A stretch of 64,000 bases of DNA from positions 62,001 to 126,000 of the forward strand of contig NC_016745.1 of assembly GCF_000243075.1 (NCBI RefSeq). The letters are read 5' to 3'. This DNA comes from Oceanimonas sp. GK1. Lineage in GTDB: Bacteria; Pseudomonadota; Gammaproteobacteria; Enterobacterales; Aeromonadaceae. Below, piece after piece: positions 27,672 to 37,703 of the stretch (within the stretch, counting starts at the first letter, position 1; every line of letters starts with the position of its first letter). The translations under genes and the position numbers were made by a program. A model generated the notes under the pieces. It was not told the DNA's origin. It worked only from the letters and a program-made list of their open reading frames with translations, and did no database searches.

Positions 27672-27777
27672 GTGCCCGAGACCGCCCTGTTCATTCTGAT
27701 CGCTGCCGGCAGACGTTTTTTCCCTCATAATGGCGCAACCTGAACAAGCCACTTGATGTTAAAGAGTACCCCTATCC

Positions 27778-28203
27778 GTGAATGAGTTTCTGCAACTATT
27801 CGACAACCCGGCGCTGATCTGGACCCTGGGCCTTGCCAGCCTGGTGAGCTTTATCGGCTCCCTGATCATTATTCCCTGGCTGGTGGTGCGCATTCCGGTG
27901 AATTACTTTTCCGGTGAATACCGCCACCGGGTGCCCTGGGCCAAACAGCATCCGCTGATCCGCTGGCTGCTGCTGATCCTGAAAAACCTGCTGGGGCTGG
28001 TGTTTCTGCTGGTGGGCATTGCCATGCTGGTGCTGCCCGGTCAGGGATTGCTGACCATACTGATCGCCCTGGTGCTGCTGAATTTTCCCGGCAAATACCA
28101 ACTGGAACGCCGGCTGTTCAGGATGCCCTCGGTACGCAATGGCGTGAACTGGCTGCGCAAACGGGCCGGGCGGGAGCCGCTGAGGTTTGATGGTGAGGGG
28201 TAA
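27778..28203 (+). CDS. PGPGW-type small transmembrane protein
   Basis: 141 residues with two or three helices (about 15-38 and 60-105). The sequence LLVGIAMLVLPGQGLLTILIALVLLNFPGK carries the loop pattern of the putative transmembrane PGPGW family (here LPGQG), which has no known function. It starts with GTG at 27778; the nearest ATG is out of frame. It stands alone between the SSS transporter and the AT-rich island, and its last bases carry a gtgaggggtaa repeat unit. The insertion point of the island is just downstream of its stop. Confidence 0.75.
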   Translation: MNEFLQLFDNPALIWTLGLASLVSFIGSLIIIPWLVVRIPVNYFSGEYRHRVPWAKQHPLIRWLLLILKNLLGLVFLLVGIAMLVLPGQGLLTILIALVLLNFPGKYQLERRLFRMPSVRNGVNWLRKRAGREPLRFDGEG

Positions 28204-28416
28204 AGAGCCACCCGTTTGTGTATCAGAAACCTTTAAACACTCGCAAAAGTCGCAGTCAGCATTGCTTTTTGCTTCTCGACTACAGACAATAAGCGCCATA
28301 CGAAACAAACCTTAAATTTAATCCGAGCAGTGTCGAATTGTCGACTAGTTTATTTTCTCGTTTCAACTCATATTTAGTCATTTAACTACACCTAAAACAT
28401 AAAAAGGTTAATGCTA

Positions 28417-30387
28417 ATGTATATTAAAAAAATAGCAATAAAAAACCTTGGGCCTATAAGTGAGCTCAACATCACACCTCGCTTCAACGACCAAGGCGAT
28501 TCAATACCAATTATTCTTGTCGGACAAAACGGAGCAGGAAAGTCTTTGACGCTGGCAACAATACTTGATGCCATGACAGAATCAAGAAAGAAGCATTTCA
28601 GAGAGTTAGAAGAGGTTGGGGAAACAGAATATATAAGAGTATCTTCAAAAAAATACATTAGAAAAAACAGTGGCTTTAGCTATGTTTATGCAGAAATATC
28701 AAATAGCTTGGCTGAGCTTAAGTTTCATGAGGTAGTGTCAAGATTACCCAATGAAGATTTTAAACAAATTGCAGGACAAATAAACGACATCCCCAACCTT
28801 TACAATGAAGAGTTCTCAAGATCTGGATTTTACAAAAATGCGGTCACCTCTGGTGCATACCAAGAAGAACTAAGCAAACTATCATTCCTGTACTTCCCCT
28901 ATTTTCGGTATGAAGCTGCGTACTGGATGAATAAAAAAGCAAACATAAACCTTCTAAAAGAAGATAATTTCTACGGCCAACCAAAAATAAACACGATAAG
29001 GACAAATATTATTAATGAGACTCAAAGGTGGATATTAAACATCATTTTGGACCGAGAGGTGCACGAGAAATCAATCGGTGATTTACAACTATCAAATGGA
29101 TTAACCGTAAGGCAGTTTCAGGGATATCACGGCCCCAACACACAGCTATTAAATATGATAAATGAAATACTCACTGCTATGTTTAAGGCCAAAGATAAAA
29201 ATATTGAGTATGCTAGAGTAGGGATAGGGCGAAAGGGAAACAGAGAGATTACTGTTATTTTAAAAAATAAAAACTCAAATGATGAAGAAATAGTTGCACC
29301 AGAGTTAAGCCAGTTATCTTCAGGTGAATTGATGACATTAGGGCTGGCGACAGAGATAATAAGAGCCTACGAACTTGTTAGCGGAAATACACCCGAAAAA
29401 CTTAATGAAATAACAGGCATCGTTCTCATAGATGAGGTTGATTTACACCTCCATGTAAACTTTCAAAAAGCAGTGCTACCACTAATAATAAGAGAATTCC
29501 CCAAAGTACAATTCATAATAACAACTCATTCCCCATTATTTCTTTTGGGAATGGATGAGAGCGGGGACGTTGACATTTTCAACTTACCTCTTGGCAATAA
29601 AATTTCAGCTGAGGATTTCACTGAGTTCAAGCAAAGCCACGAAATATTCCTTAATAATAACAAAAAATTTCAAGAACGATATAACGAACTAAAGTGTGAA
29701 TTAGAAAAAGACAGCCGGCCTTTAATTATTACTGAAGGCAAAACAGATTGGCAACACATAAAGCTAGCACTAGAAACTTTGAGAGCATTAGGTGAATTCA
29801 AAGATCTTCACATTGAATTCTTAGAGTTTGACAGCAACGTTGATATGGGTGATATAAAGCTCAGCCAGATGTGTGAATACATGGCAGATTTACCACAACA
29901 AAGAAAACTAATATTTATCTTTGATAGAGATAACCCAAAAATAATCAAAAAAATGACTCAGGATGAAAAGTGTTACAAGTTCTGGGGAAACAAGGTTTAC
30001 TCTGTCTGCTTACCGACACCACCTCACAGGGTAGGATATAGCAACTTAAGCATTGAACTTTATTACAAAGATGTTGACTTGCGAACAGAAGAGCCGGAGT
30101 CAAGAAAAAGGCTATGGTTTACTAACGAAATAGAGATCATCACACTACCAACAAACGGAGAAAAAACATATAGAACTCTAAAAGAACCAAACCAAAACCA
30201 TGAATGTGATAAAAAGGTATTTGATCAACCAGCAGATAAAATAACAAATAGCAATGGTCAATATGTAGGCCTTTCAAAGTCAGCTTTTGTAGAGAAAATA
30301 GTTAAGAGAGAAGAAATATCTGAAAGCTTTGAACGGAGTGCCTTTAGATTACTCTTCCATGTAATTGCAGAGATCTGTGAAATATAG
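28417..30387 (+). CDS. OLD-like AAA/ABC-type ATPase with C-terminal TOPRIM-like nuclease region
   Basis: 656 residues. Walker A GQNGAGKS (36-43), ABC signature LSSGELM (300-306), Walker B GIVLIDEVDLHLH (334-346) and H-loop TTHSP (His371) form a complete SMC/ABC-type ATPase. Then comes a TOPRIM-like pattern: PLIITEGKTDW with Glu440 and IFIFDRDNP with Asp503/Asp505. This ATPase-plus-TOPRIM order is that of overcoming-lysogenisation-defect (OLD) nucleases, which act in phage defence alone (class 1) or with partners (GajA). The gene is strikingly AT-rich beside GC-rich neighbours and stands alone with about 200 bp of AT-rich flank on both sides, a sign of recent transfer. ATG 28417 is chosen over 28411 for its AAGG spacing. 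No helicase or reverse transcriptase partner is visible. Confidence 0.85.
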   Translation: MYIKKIAIKNLGPISELNITPRFNDQGDSIPIILVGQNGAGKSLTLATILDAMTESRKKHFRELEEVGETEYIRVSSKKYIRKNSGFSYVYAEISNSLAELKFHEVVSRLPNEDFKQIAGQINDIPNLYNEEFSRSGFYKNAVTSGAYQEELSKLSFLYFPYFRYEAAYWMNKKANINLLKEDNFYGQPKINTIRTNIINETQRWILNIILDREVHEKSIGDLQLSNGLTVRQFQGYHGPNTQLLNMINEILTAMFKAKDKNIEYARVGIGRKGNREITVILKNKNSNDEEIVAPELSQLSSGELMTLGLATEIIRAYELVSGNTPEKLNEITGIVLIDEVDLHLHVNFQKAVLPLIIREFPKVQFIITTHSPLFLLGMDESGDVDIFNLPLGNKISAEDFTEFKQSHEIFLNNNKKFQERYNELKCELEKDSRPLIITEGKTDWQHIKLALETLRALGEFKDLHIEFLEFDSNVDMGDIKLSQMCEYMADLPQQRKLIFIFDRDNPKIIKKMTQDEKCYKFWGNKVYSVCLPTPPHRVGYSNLSIELYYKDVDLRTEEPESRKRLWFTNEIEIITLPTNGEKTYRTLKEPNQNHECDKKVFDQPADKITNSNGQYVGLSKSAFVEKIVKREEISESFERSAFRLLFHVIAEICEI

Positions 30388-30410
30388 AAGTCAAAGTAAA
30401 ACAGTTAAGT

Positions 30411-30449
30411 TAATAACTAGAAAGCTATCATTTAGCTTTCTAGTTATTA
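30411..30449. repeat. Perfect 17-bp stem-loop downstream of the OLD-like gene
   Basis: Left arm 30411-30427 begins taataactagaaagc; the right arm 30433-30449 is its exact complement, with a 5-base loop. It lies 24 bases after the stop codon and probably ends transcription, although no long T run follows. It is AT-rich like the gene and so belongs to the island. Confidence 0.75.
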
Positions 30450-30653
30450 GTTAAATAAAGTTTAACAATACAAGTAATTTATATATAAATAAGATTTTTA
30501 ACTTACAAACCTGCGACACAATAGTTTCATCAAAGCGCCACTTTTATCTTACTTCAAACCACCGTCATTTCGGCGAAGCTCTTGCAGCCTCCCTATTTGG
30601 TTTGATAGACCGGCAGCGTGCTCAGCCAGGGCAAGCTGTGGGCGGTGCTCCCT

Positions 30654-32186
<1,533 letters not shown>

Positions 32187-32187
32187 G

Positions 32188-32243
32188 GTTATTTTCACCA
32201 TTAAAGGGTTTTATTTACCCTAATCGAGCAGGGTAAAAAATAC
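32188..32243 (+). promoter_or_regulatory. Three NorR enhancer sites (GT-N7-AC)
   Basis: Three exact GT-N7-AC cores: 32188-32198, 32208-32218 and 32233-32243. E. coli NorR also binds three such sites upstream of norVW to form the active hexamer. The arrangement here is 43-98 bp upstream of the sigma-54 promoter. Confidence 0.85.
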
Positions 32244-32285
32244 CATCAACAATTATTAATCCATTTAAATCAATGATTTAAAAAG

Positions 32286-32300
32286 TGGCACGCAAGTTGC
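32286..32300 (+). promoter_or_regulatory. Sigma-54 promoter for ytfE-norB
   Basis: TGGCAC-N5-TTGC matches the -24/-12 consensus exactly (tggcacgcaagttgc). It lies inside a palindrome with 8-bp arms, aagtggca at 32283-32290 and tgccactt at 32298-32305. The ytfE start codon is 41 bases downstream, behind an AAGGAG site at 32328-32333. Confidence 0.92.
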
Positions 32301-32340
32301 CACTTATGAGCCAAGGGTAACATGAACAAGGAGCCATATC

Positions 32341-33018
32341 ATGAGCCTGCTCAACCATTCCCTGGGCACACTGGCCCGGGACATTCCGGGAGCCACCCGG
32401 GTATTTCATCATTACCGGCTGGATTATTGCTGTGGCGGTAACGTGCTGCTGAGCGAAGCACTGGCCGAACGCGGGCTGGACAGCGCCGAGGTCATTGCCC
32501 GGCTGGAAGCCCTGCCCGCCCGCAACGAAGACGACACCAACTGGGCCGAAGCCGGCACCGGTGAGCTGATCGATCACATTCTGGCTCGCTACCACGAGGT
32601 GCACCGTCAGCAGTTGCCCGAACTGATCGGGCTGGCCCGCCGGGTGGAAGCGGTACATGAAGAGCATCCGCTGTGCCCCAAGGGGCTGGCGGATCACCTG
32701 GAAGAAATGCGCCAGGAGCTGGAAAGCCACATGCAGAAAGAGGAGCAGATTTTGTTCCCCATGCTGCGCCGGGGCCTGGGGGCGCAGGCGGTGGGGCCCA
32801 TCAGCGTGATGCGCATGGAGCACGACGATCACGGTCAGGCGCTGGCCAAACTGCTGGAGCTGACCTGCCATTTGTCCCTGCCCGCCGATGCCTGCGCCAG
32901 CTGGCAGGCGCTGTATGCGGGCATTGAAGAGCTGCAAAACGACCTGATGCAGCACATTCACCTGGAAAACAACATTCTCTTTTCTCCTTCCCGACACCAG
33001 GAGGTGCAGCATGGCTAA
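32341..33018 (+). CDS. ytfE: Di-iron iron-sulfur cluster repair protein (RIC, YtfE/ScdA)
   Basis: 225 residues. The N-terminal ScdA-type domain has the HYRLDYCCGGN double-Cys motif (about 24-34). The hemerythrin-like domain carries the His/Glu set for a di-iron centre: HILARYHEVH (about 80-90), ESHMQKEE (about 129-136), MEHDDHG (about 159-165) and HIHLENN (about 206-212). YtfE repairs iron-sulfur clusters hurt by NO and oxidative stress and can release NO from dinitrosyl complexes. It is the first gene of a NorR/sigma-54 operon and overlaps norB by 8 bp. Confidence 0.95.
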   Translation: MSLLNHSLGTLARDIPGATRVFHHYRLDYCCGGNVLLSEALAERGLDSAEVIARLEALPARNEDDTNWAEAGTGELIDHILARYHEVHRQQLPELIGLARRVEAVHEEHPLCPKGLADHLEEMRQELESHMQKEEQILFPMLRRGLGAQAVGPISVMRMEHDDHGQALAKLLELTCHLSLPADACASWQALYAGIEELQNDLMQHIHLENNILFSPSRHQEVQHG

Positions 33019-35311
33019 CTACCGTCGCCTTTGGCTGTTGTTGTTAGTGGTTCTCGGCATTACCTTTGCCATTCTTGGTTATTTCGGGCGCGAAGTGTAC
33101 CGGGTGGCGCCGCCCATTCCCGCCCAGGTGGTCACCGAAAACGGCACCCTGCTCACCACCCACGACGGCATTCTCGACGGCCAGACCGCCTGGCAGTCGG
33201 TGGGTGGCATGCAACTGGGCTCCATCTGGGGTCACGGTGCCTATCAGGCGCCGGACTGGACCGCCGACTGGCTGCATCGGGAGCTGGTGACCTGGCTGGA
33301 GCTGGCCGCTCAGGAGGAATTTGGCACCGCCTACGCCAACCTCGACGGCGAGCAGCAGGCCGTACTGCAACACCGGCTGAAGCAGGAATACCGCACCAAC
33401 GGCTATGACGCCGAGGCCGACGTGCTGGTGGTGTCGGAGCGCCGGGCGCAGGCCATGGCCGACACCGCCGCTTATTACGATCAGTTGTTCAGTGACGATC
33501 CGGCCCTGCGCTCCACCCGCCAGAGCTTTGCCATGAAGGAGAACACATTGCCCAGCGCCGAGCGCCGGGCCGACATGACCAACTTCTTCTTCTGGACCGC
33601 CTGGGCCGCCGCCACCGAGCGCCCGGACAGTAACGCCACCTATACCAACAACTGGCCCCACGAGCCGCTGATCGGCAACAAGCCCACCGCCGAGAACATC
33701 GTCTGGTCCATCGTCAGCGTGGTGCTGCTGATCGCCGGCGTGGGCGGTCTGGTGTGGGCCTGGTCGTTCCTGCGCAAGGAAGACGAAGCCGAGCCCAAGG
33801 CCCCGGCCAAAGATCCGCTCACTACCTTCAAGCTCACCCCGTCACAGAAAGCGCTGGGCAAGTATGTGTTCCTGGTGGTGGCGCTGTTTACCTTTCAGGT
33901 GCTGCTGGGCGGCGCCACCGCTCACTACACGGTGGAAGGCCAGCATTTCTACGGCATTGAGCTGTCGAAGTGGTTCCCCTATTCGCTGCTGCGTACCTGG
34001 CACATTCAGAGCGCCCTGTTCTGGATTGCCACCGGCTTTCTCGCCGCCGGCCTGTTCCTCGCTCCCATCATCAACGGCGGCAAGGATCCCAAATACCAGG
34101 CGCTGGGCGTGAACGTGCTGTTCTGGGCGCTGGTGGCGGTGGTGGTGGGCAGCTTTGCCGGCAACTACCTGGCCATTGCCCAGATCATGCCCGAAAACCT
34201 CAACTTCTGGCTGGGTCACCAGGGTTATGAATACGTGGATCTGGGCCGGCTGTGGCAGATTGGCAAGTTCACCGGCATCGTGCTGTGGCTGGTGCTGATG
34301 CTGCGCGGCGTGGTACCGGCGCTGCGCCAGCCCGGCGACCGCAACCTGCTGGCCCTGCTCACCGCGTCCTGCGCCGCCATCGGCCTGTTTTACGGCGCCG
34401 GCTTCTTCTACGGCGAACGCACCCATATCTCGGTGATGGAATACTGGCGCTGGTGGATTGTGCACCTGTGGGTGGAAGGCTTCTTTGAAGTGTTCGCCAC
34501 CACCGCCCTGGCCTTTATCTTCTGCAGCATGGGGCTGGTGTCCCGCCGCGCCGCCACCACCGCCAGCCTGGCCTCGGCCTCGCTGTTTATGCTGGGCGGC
34601 ATTCCCGGCACCTTCCACCACCTGTACTTCTCCGGCACCACCACCCCGGTGATGGCGGTGGGCGCCACCTTCAGCGCCCTGGAAGTGGTGCCCCTGGTGG
34701 TGCTGGGTTACGAGGCCTGGGAAAACTGGCGCCTGAAAAACAGCGCCCCCTGGATGGAAAACATCAAATGGCCGCTGATGTTCTTTGTGGCGGTGGCCTT
34801 CTGGAACATGCTGGGCGCCGGTGTGCTGGGCTTTATGATCAACCCCCCGGTGGCGCTCTATTATATTCAGGGCCTGAACACCACCCCCACTCACGCCCAC
34901 GCGGCCCTGTTCGGGGTGTATGGCTTCCTCGCCCTGGGCTTTGCCCTGCTGGTGCTGCGCTACATTCGCCCCAACCTGGTGTTCAGCGAGTCGCTGATGA
35001 AAACCGCCTTCTGGTGGATGAACGGCGGCCTGGTGCTGATGCTGTTCACCAGCGTGCTGCCGGTGGGGGTCATTCAGTTTATCGCCAGCGCCAGCGAGGG
35101 CCTGTGGTATGCCCGCAGCGAAAGCTTTATGCAGCAGGGCCTGCTGCAAACCCTGCGCTGGGTGCGCACCTTTGGTGACGTGGTGTTTATCGTCGGCGCC
35201 CTGGCGGTGACCTGGCAGGTGATCATCGGCCTGCGCCAGCCCGCCGCCCATGCCGGCAGCCTGGCCATTGAGCCCCAGGAGTGCGACGTGCCCGAGCTGA
35301 TGTCGAAGTAA
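33011..35311 (+). CDS. norB: Quinol-dependent nitric oxide reductase (qNOR)
   Basis: 766 residues, the size of single-subunit qNOR (NorZ-type). A first helix (about 8-28) leads to a hydrophilic periplasmic domain (about 30-220) with GSIWGHGAYQAPDWTADWLH. This replaces the NorC cytochrome, and quinol is the direct electron donor. The catalytic part holds 12 helices with the conserved metal ligands in RTWHIQ, VHLWVEGFFEVFATT, GTFHHLYFSG and THAHAALFGVYGF. It reduces NO to N2O, detoxifying NO and completing a step of denitrification. It overlaps ytfE by 8 bp and is followed by a strong terminator. Confidence 0.96.
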   Translation: MANYRRLWLLLLVVLGITFAILGYFGREVYRVAPPIPAQVVTENGTLLTTHDGILDGQTAWQSVGGMQLGSIWGHGAYQAPDWTADWLHRELVTWLELAAQEEFGTAYANLDGEQQAVLQHRLKQEYRTNGYDAEADVLVVSERRAQAMADTAAYYDQLFSDDPALRSTRQSFAMKENTLPSAERRADMTNFFFWTAWAAATERPDSNATYTNNWPHEPLIGNKPTAENIVWSIVSVVLLIAGVGGLVWAWSFLRKEDEAEPKAPAKDPLTTFKLTPSQKALGKYVFLVVALFTFQVLLGGATAHYTVEGQHFYGIELSKWFPYSLLRTWHIQSALFWIATGFLAAGLFLAPIINGGKDPKYQALGVNVLFWALVAVVVGSFAGNYLAIAQIMPENLNFWLGHQGYEYVDLGRLWQIGKFTGIVLWLVLMLRGVVPALRQPGDRNLLALLTASCAAIGLFYGAGFFYGERTHISVMEYWRWWIVHLWVEGFFEVFATTALAFIFCSMGLVSRRAATTASLASASLFMLGGIPGTFHHLYFSGTTTPVMAVGATFSALEVVPLVVLGYEAWENWRLKNSAPWMENIKWPLMFFVAVAFWNMLGAGVLGFMINPPVALYYIQGLNTTPTHAHAALFGVYGFLALGFALLVLRYIRPNLVFSESLMKTAFWWMNGGLVLMLFTSVLPVGVIQFIASASEGLWYARSESFMQQGLLQTLRWVRTFGDVVFIVGALAVTWQVIIGLRQPAAHAGSLAIEPQECDVPELMSK

Positions 35312-35336
35312 AGTCTGGAAGTTGTTAGTCTGGTTT

Positions 35337-35362
35337 GGCCCCGCCTGGCGGGGCCTTTTTTA
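35337..35362 (+). terminator. Terminator after norB
   Basis: Stem ggccccgcc / ggcggggcc with one-base loop, followed by six Ts, 25 bases after the stop codon. Confidence 0.92.
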
Positions 35363-35533
35363 TGCCCGCCAAGTGCTGTTGCTGGTAGCTGCCCTGATCG
35401 CGGGCGTAGCCGCCGTGTTCGCCGGCTATGGTTTCAGCCTGCTCCCTGGCTGCTCCGGCAGACATGGACTGGCTTTCCGGAATGGGCAGGCATATTCTGG
35501 GAGCATTCATCTCCCGACCATTCGAAGGTAAAA

Positions 35534-35941
35534 ATGCAATACCCGATCACCGGCGCATGTCAGTGCGGTAATGTCACCTACGAATTACTTTCCGAGCCGC
35601 TTATGGTGGTGGCCTGTCATTGCAAGCAGTGCCAGAAGCTTTCCACCAGCGCTTTCAGCATCACCGCCGTGGTCAAGGCCGACGCCATCCGGTTTCATGG
35701 AAACATGCAGGAATGGCGCCGAACCGCAGACAGCGGCAACATCAACGGTGCGAAGTTTTGCCCGACCTGTGGCAACCGGATCTACCACTTCAATCCGGAA
35801 GATCCCGACACCATCAAACTGAAACCGTCAAATCTGACAGACACAAGCATTATCAAGCCGGTGGCTCACGTCTGGACAAGCGAAAAACAAGACTGGTACA
35901 CCATACCGGAGGGTGTCGCCGTGTATGAGCAACAGCCGTAA
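35534..35941 (+). CDS. GFA/CENP-V family zinc protein
   Basis: 135 residues. Zinc-binding cysteines occur as CQC near residue 10, CHCKQC near 28-33, and CPTCG near 76, the pattern of the GFA (glutathione-dependent formaldehyde-activating-like) fold. Most members are annotated by the fold only and their reaction is unknown; the formaldehyde link holds for one founding enzyme. The gene lies 222 bp after norB behind a terminator and 24 bp before a PhzF gene, with which it probably forms a small operon. Confidence 0.88.
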   Translation: MQYPITGACQCGNVTYELLSEPLMVVACHCKQCQKLSTSAFSITAVVKADAIRFHGNMQEWRRTADSGNINGAKFCPTCGNRIYHFNPEDPDTIKLKPSNLTDTSIIKPVAHVWTSEKQDWYTIPEGVAVYEQQP

Positions 35942-35965
35942 CATTCATGTTTAAAAGGGAACCCA

Positions 35966-36757
35966 ATGGAATTCGATATCTTTATTGTTGACGCCTTTAC
36001 CGACCAGCGCTTTAAGGGTAATTCGGCAGCGGTGGTACCGGTGGAAACCTGGCCCGACGCCGCCGTCATGCAGGATATCGCATTGGAAAACAATCTGTCC
36101 GAAACCGCTTTTATCAGACGTGCAGGCGACAACCAGTATGAGATCCGCTGGTTTTCACCGTTAACGGAAATCGCCTTTTGTGGCCACGCCACCCTGGCGG
36201 CTTCCTTTGTCTTGTTTACCGAATACGGGCTTAAAGGGGAAATCGAATATCTGACCACCCAGGTGGGGTCATTGACCGTATCGCAACGGGAAGGCAACAG
36301 GATAGAAATGAGCTTTCCCAATCAAAAGCCGGAACCTGTTTCTATTGTGCCGAATGCCTTGCTGCAAGGCCTGACCATCAAACCGGTGCAGGTGCTGAAA
36401 AATCGGCAAGCCTATTTTGCCGTGATGGAGAGTGAGGCCGACGTCAAGGCAGTGGGCTATGACACCGCATCATTAAAACAGCTGGCGCCGCTGGATGTCG
36501 TGGTCACCGCAGCTTCCACAGAGTACGACTTTACTTCCCGGTACTTCTGGCCCGCCAATGGTGGCGACGAAGATCCGGTGACCGGTTCCATTCATGCCGG
36601 TCTGGCCCCTTACTGGAGTGAACGGCTGCAAAAAACCGAACTGGTGGCCCGTCAGGCCTCAAAAAGAGGCGGTGTGCTGCACTGTGTCATGGCGGAAGAC
36701 CGGGTGCTGGTTTCCGGCCACGGCGTCCTTTACCTGAAGGGCAAAATTTACCTGTAA
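35966..36757 (+). CDS. PhzF-family isomerase-like protein
   Basis: 263 residues with the diaminopimelate-epimerase-like fold of PhzF. The N-terminus DIFIVDAFTDQRFKGNSAAVV, the catalytic Glu in ENNLSETAFI, IRWFSPLTEIAFCGHATLA and the C-terminal DPVTGSIHAGLAPYW are standard. PhzF itself acts in phenazine synthesis, but no other phz genes are here, so this is a housekeeping family member (YddE type) with unknown substrate. Codon use is slightly less GC-rich than in the following genes. It pairs with the GFA gene 24 bp upstream. Confidence 0.9.
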   Translation: MEFDIFIVDAFTDQRFKGNSAAVVPVETWPDAAVMQDIALENNLSETAFIRRAGDNQYEIRWFSPLTEIAFCGHATLAASFVLFTEYGLKGEIEYLTTQVGSLTVSQREGNRIEMSFPNQKPEPVSIVPNALLQGLTIKPVQVLKNRQAYFAVMESEADVKAVGYDTASLKQLAPLDVVVTAASTEYDFTSRYFWPANGGDEDPVTGSIHAGLAPYWSERLQKTELVARQASKRGGVLHCVMAEDRVLVSGHGVLYLKGKIYL

Positions 36758-36812
36758 CGCGACCGACGCTGCCATGCTGAATCGCATTACGTGCATTGGC
36801 AAGGAGAGCACT

Positions 36813-37694
36813 ATGAATCAGCCCGAACATATTCCCGCCCGCCTGGCCAGCGTCGGCGGCATTCCGGTGGCCCGTTTGCTGCCCGTTCGCCAGCGCCGGC
36901 TGATCGGCGCCTGGTGTTTTCTTGATCACGCCGGCCCCGCGCAGTTTGCCGCCGGCGAGCCGGGGTTGCGGGTGGGGCCCCATCCGCACATTGGCCTGCA
37001 AACCTTTACCTGGATGCTCAAAGGCCGGGTGCTGCACCGGGACAGCCTGGGCCACGAGCAGATCATTCAGCCCGGCCAGGTCAACCTGATGACCGCCGGC
37101 CGGGGCATTGCCCACAGCGAGGAATCGGTGGCCGGCGAGCGAGCACTGCACGCGGCCCAGCTGTGGATTGCCCTGCCCAAGGCCGACCGCCATACCCCGC
37201 CCCGCTTTGATCACTACCCCCGGCTGCCGATGTGGTCGCAACAGGGGGTGTGCTTTACCCTGCTGGCGGGGGACTACGCCGGGCACAAGGCCCCCACCCT
37301 GCTGTTTTCACCGCTGGTAGGGCTGGACTTGCACGCGCACCAGCCTGCCCGGCTGGAATTGCCGCTGCGCCCGGAGTTTGAATACGGCCTGCTGGTACTA
37401 GAAGGCGCCATTACTTTGGCGGGAGTGCGGACCGGGCCCGACGAGCTGGTGTATCTGGGGGCGGCGCAGGAGTGGCTTGAACTCGGCCTGGAGCAAGGTA
37501 CCCGGGTGCTGTTGCTGGGCGGCGAGCCGCTCAAGGAGCGGATTTACATCTGGTGGAACCTGGTGGGCCACAGCGAGACCGAGATTGCCGAGGCCCTGGC
37601 CGACTGGCAGGCGGGCAGCCCGCGCTTTGGCGACGTGCCGGGGTTTGACGGCGAGCCCATGGCGGCGCCGCCATTGCCTGCCGGACTGAAATAA
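36813..37694 (+). CDS. Pirin family protein
   Basis: 293 residues with the bicupin pirin fold. The metal-binding motif is complete: HPHIGLQTFTWMLKGRVLHRDSLG with two His, then GRGIAHSE with His and Glu. Some bacterial pirins oxidise quercetin or act as redox-dependent binding partners; the actual role is often unknown. ATG 36813 is preceded by AAGGAGA at 36801-36807; the frame is open to 36774 but that start has no ribosome site. It follows the PhzF gene by 55 bp. Confidence 0.92.
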   Translation: MNQPEHIPARLASVGGIPVARLLPVRQRRLIGAWCFLDHAGPAQFAAGEPGLRVGPHPHIGLQTFTWMLKGRVLHRDSLGHEQIIQPGQVNLMTAGRGIAHSEESVAGERALHAAQLWIALPKADRHTPPRFDHYPRLPMWSQQGVCFTLLAGDYAGHKAPTLLFSPLVGLDLHAHQPARLELPLRPEFEYGLLVLEGAITLAGVRTGPDELVYLGAAQEWLELGLEQGTRVLLLGGEPLKERIYIWWNLVGHSETEIAEALADWQAGSPRFGDVPGFDGEPMAAPPLPAGLK

Positions 37695-37703
37695 CCGAAG
37701 GCG

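Noticed and set aside
28204-30653. Integrase, transposase, target-site duplication or tRNA at the edges of the AT-rich island
   Set aside because: No such gene and no convincing direct repeat was found on either side, so the mode of insertion stays unknown.
33842-35251. A 469-codon minus-strand frame opposite norB, and similar ones at 46614-48293 (+) and 59730-61529 (-)
   Set aside because: Low-complexity Gly/His/Gln translations mirror strongly supported genes on the other strand; no start signals or family motifs.
35363-35531. Possible small gene between the norB terminator and the GFA gene
   Set aside because: The frame starts inside the terminator, has no ribosome site and its translation has no recognisable feature.
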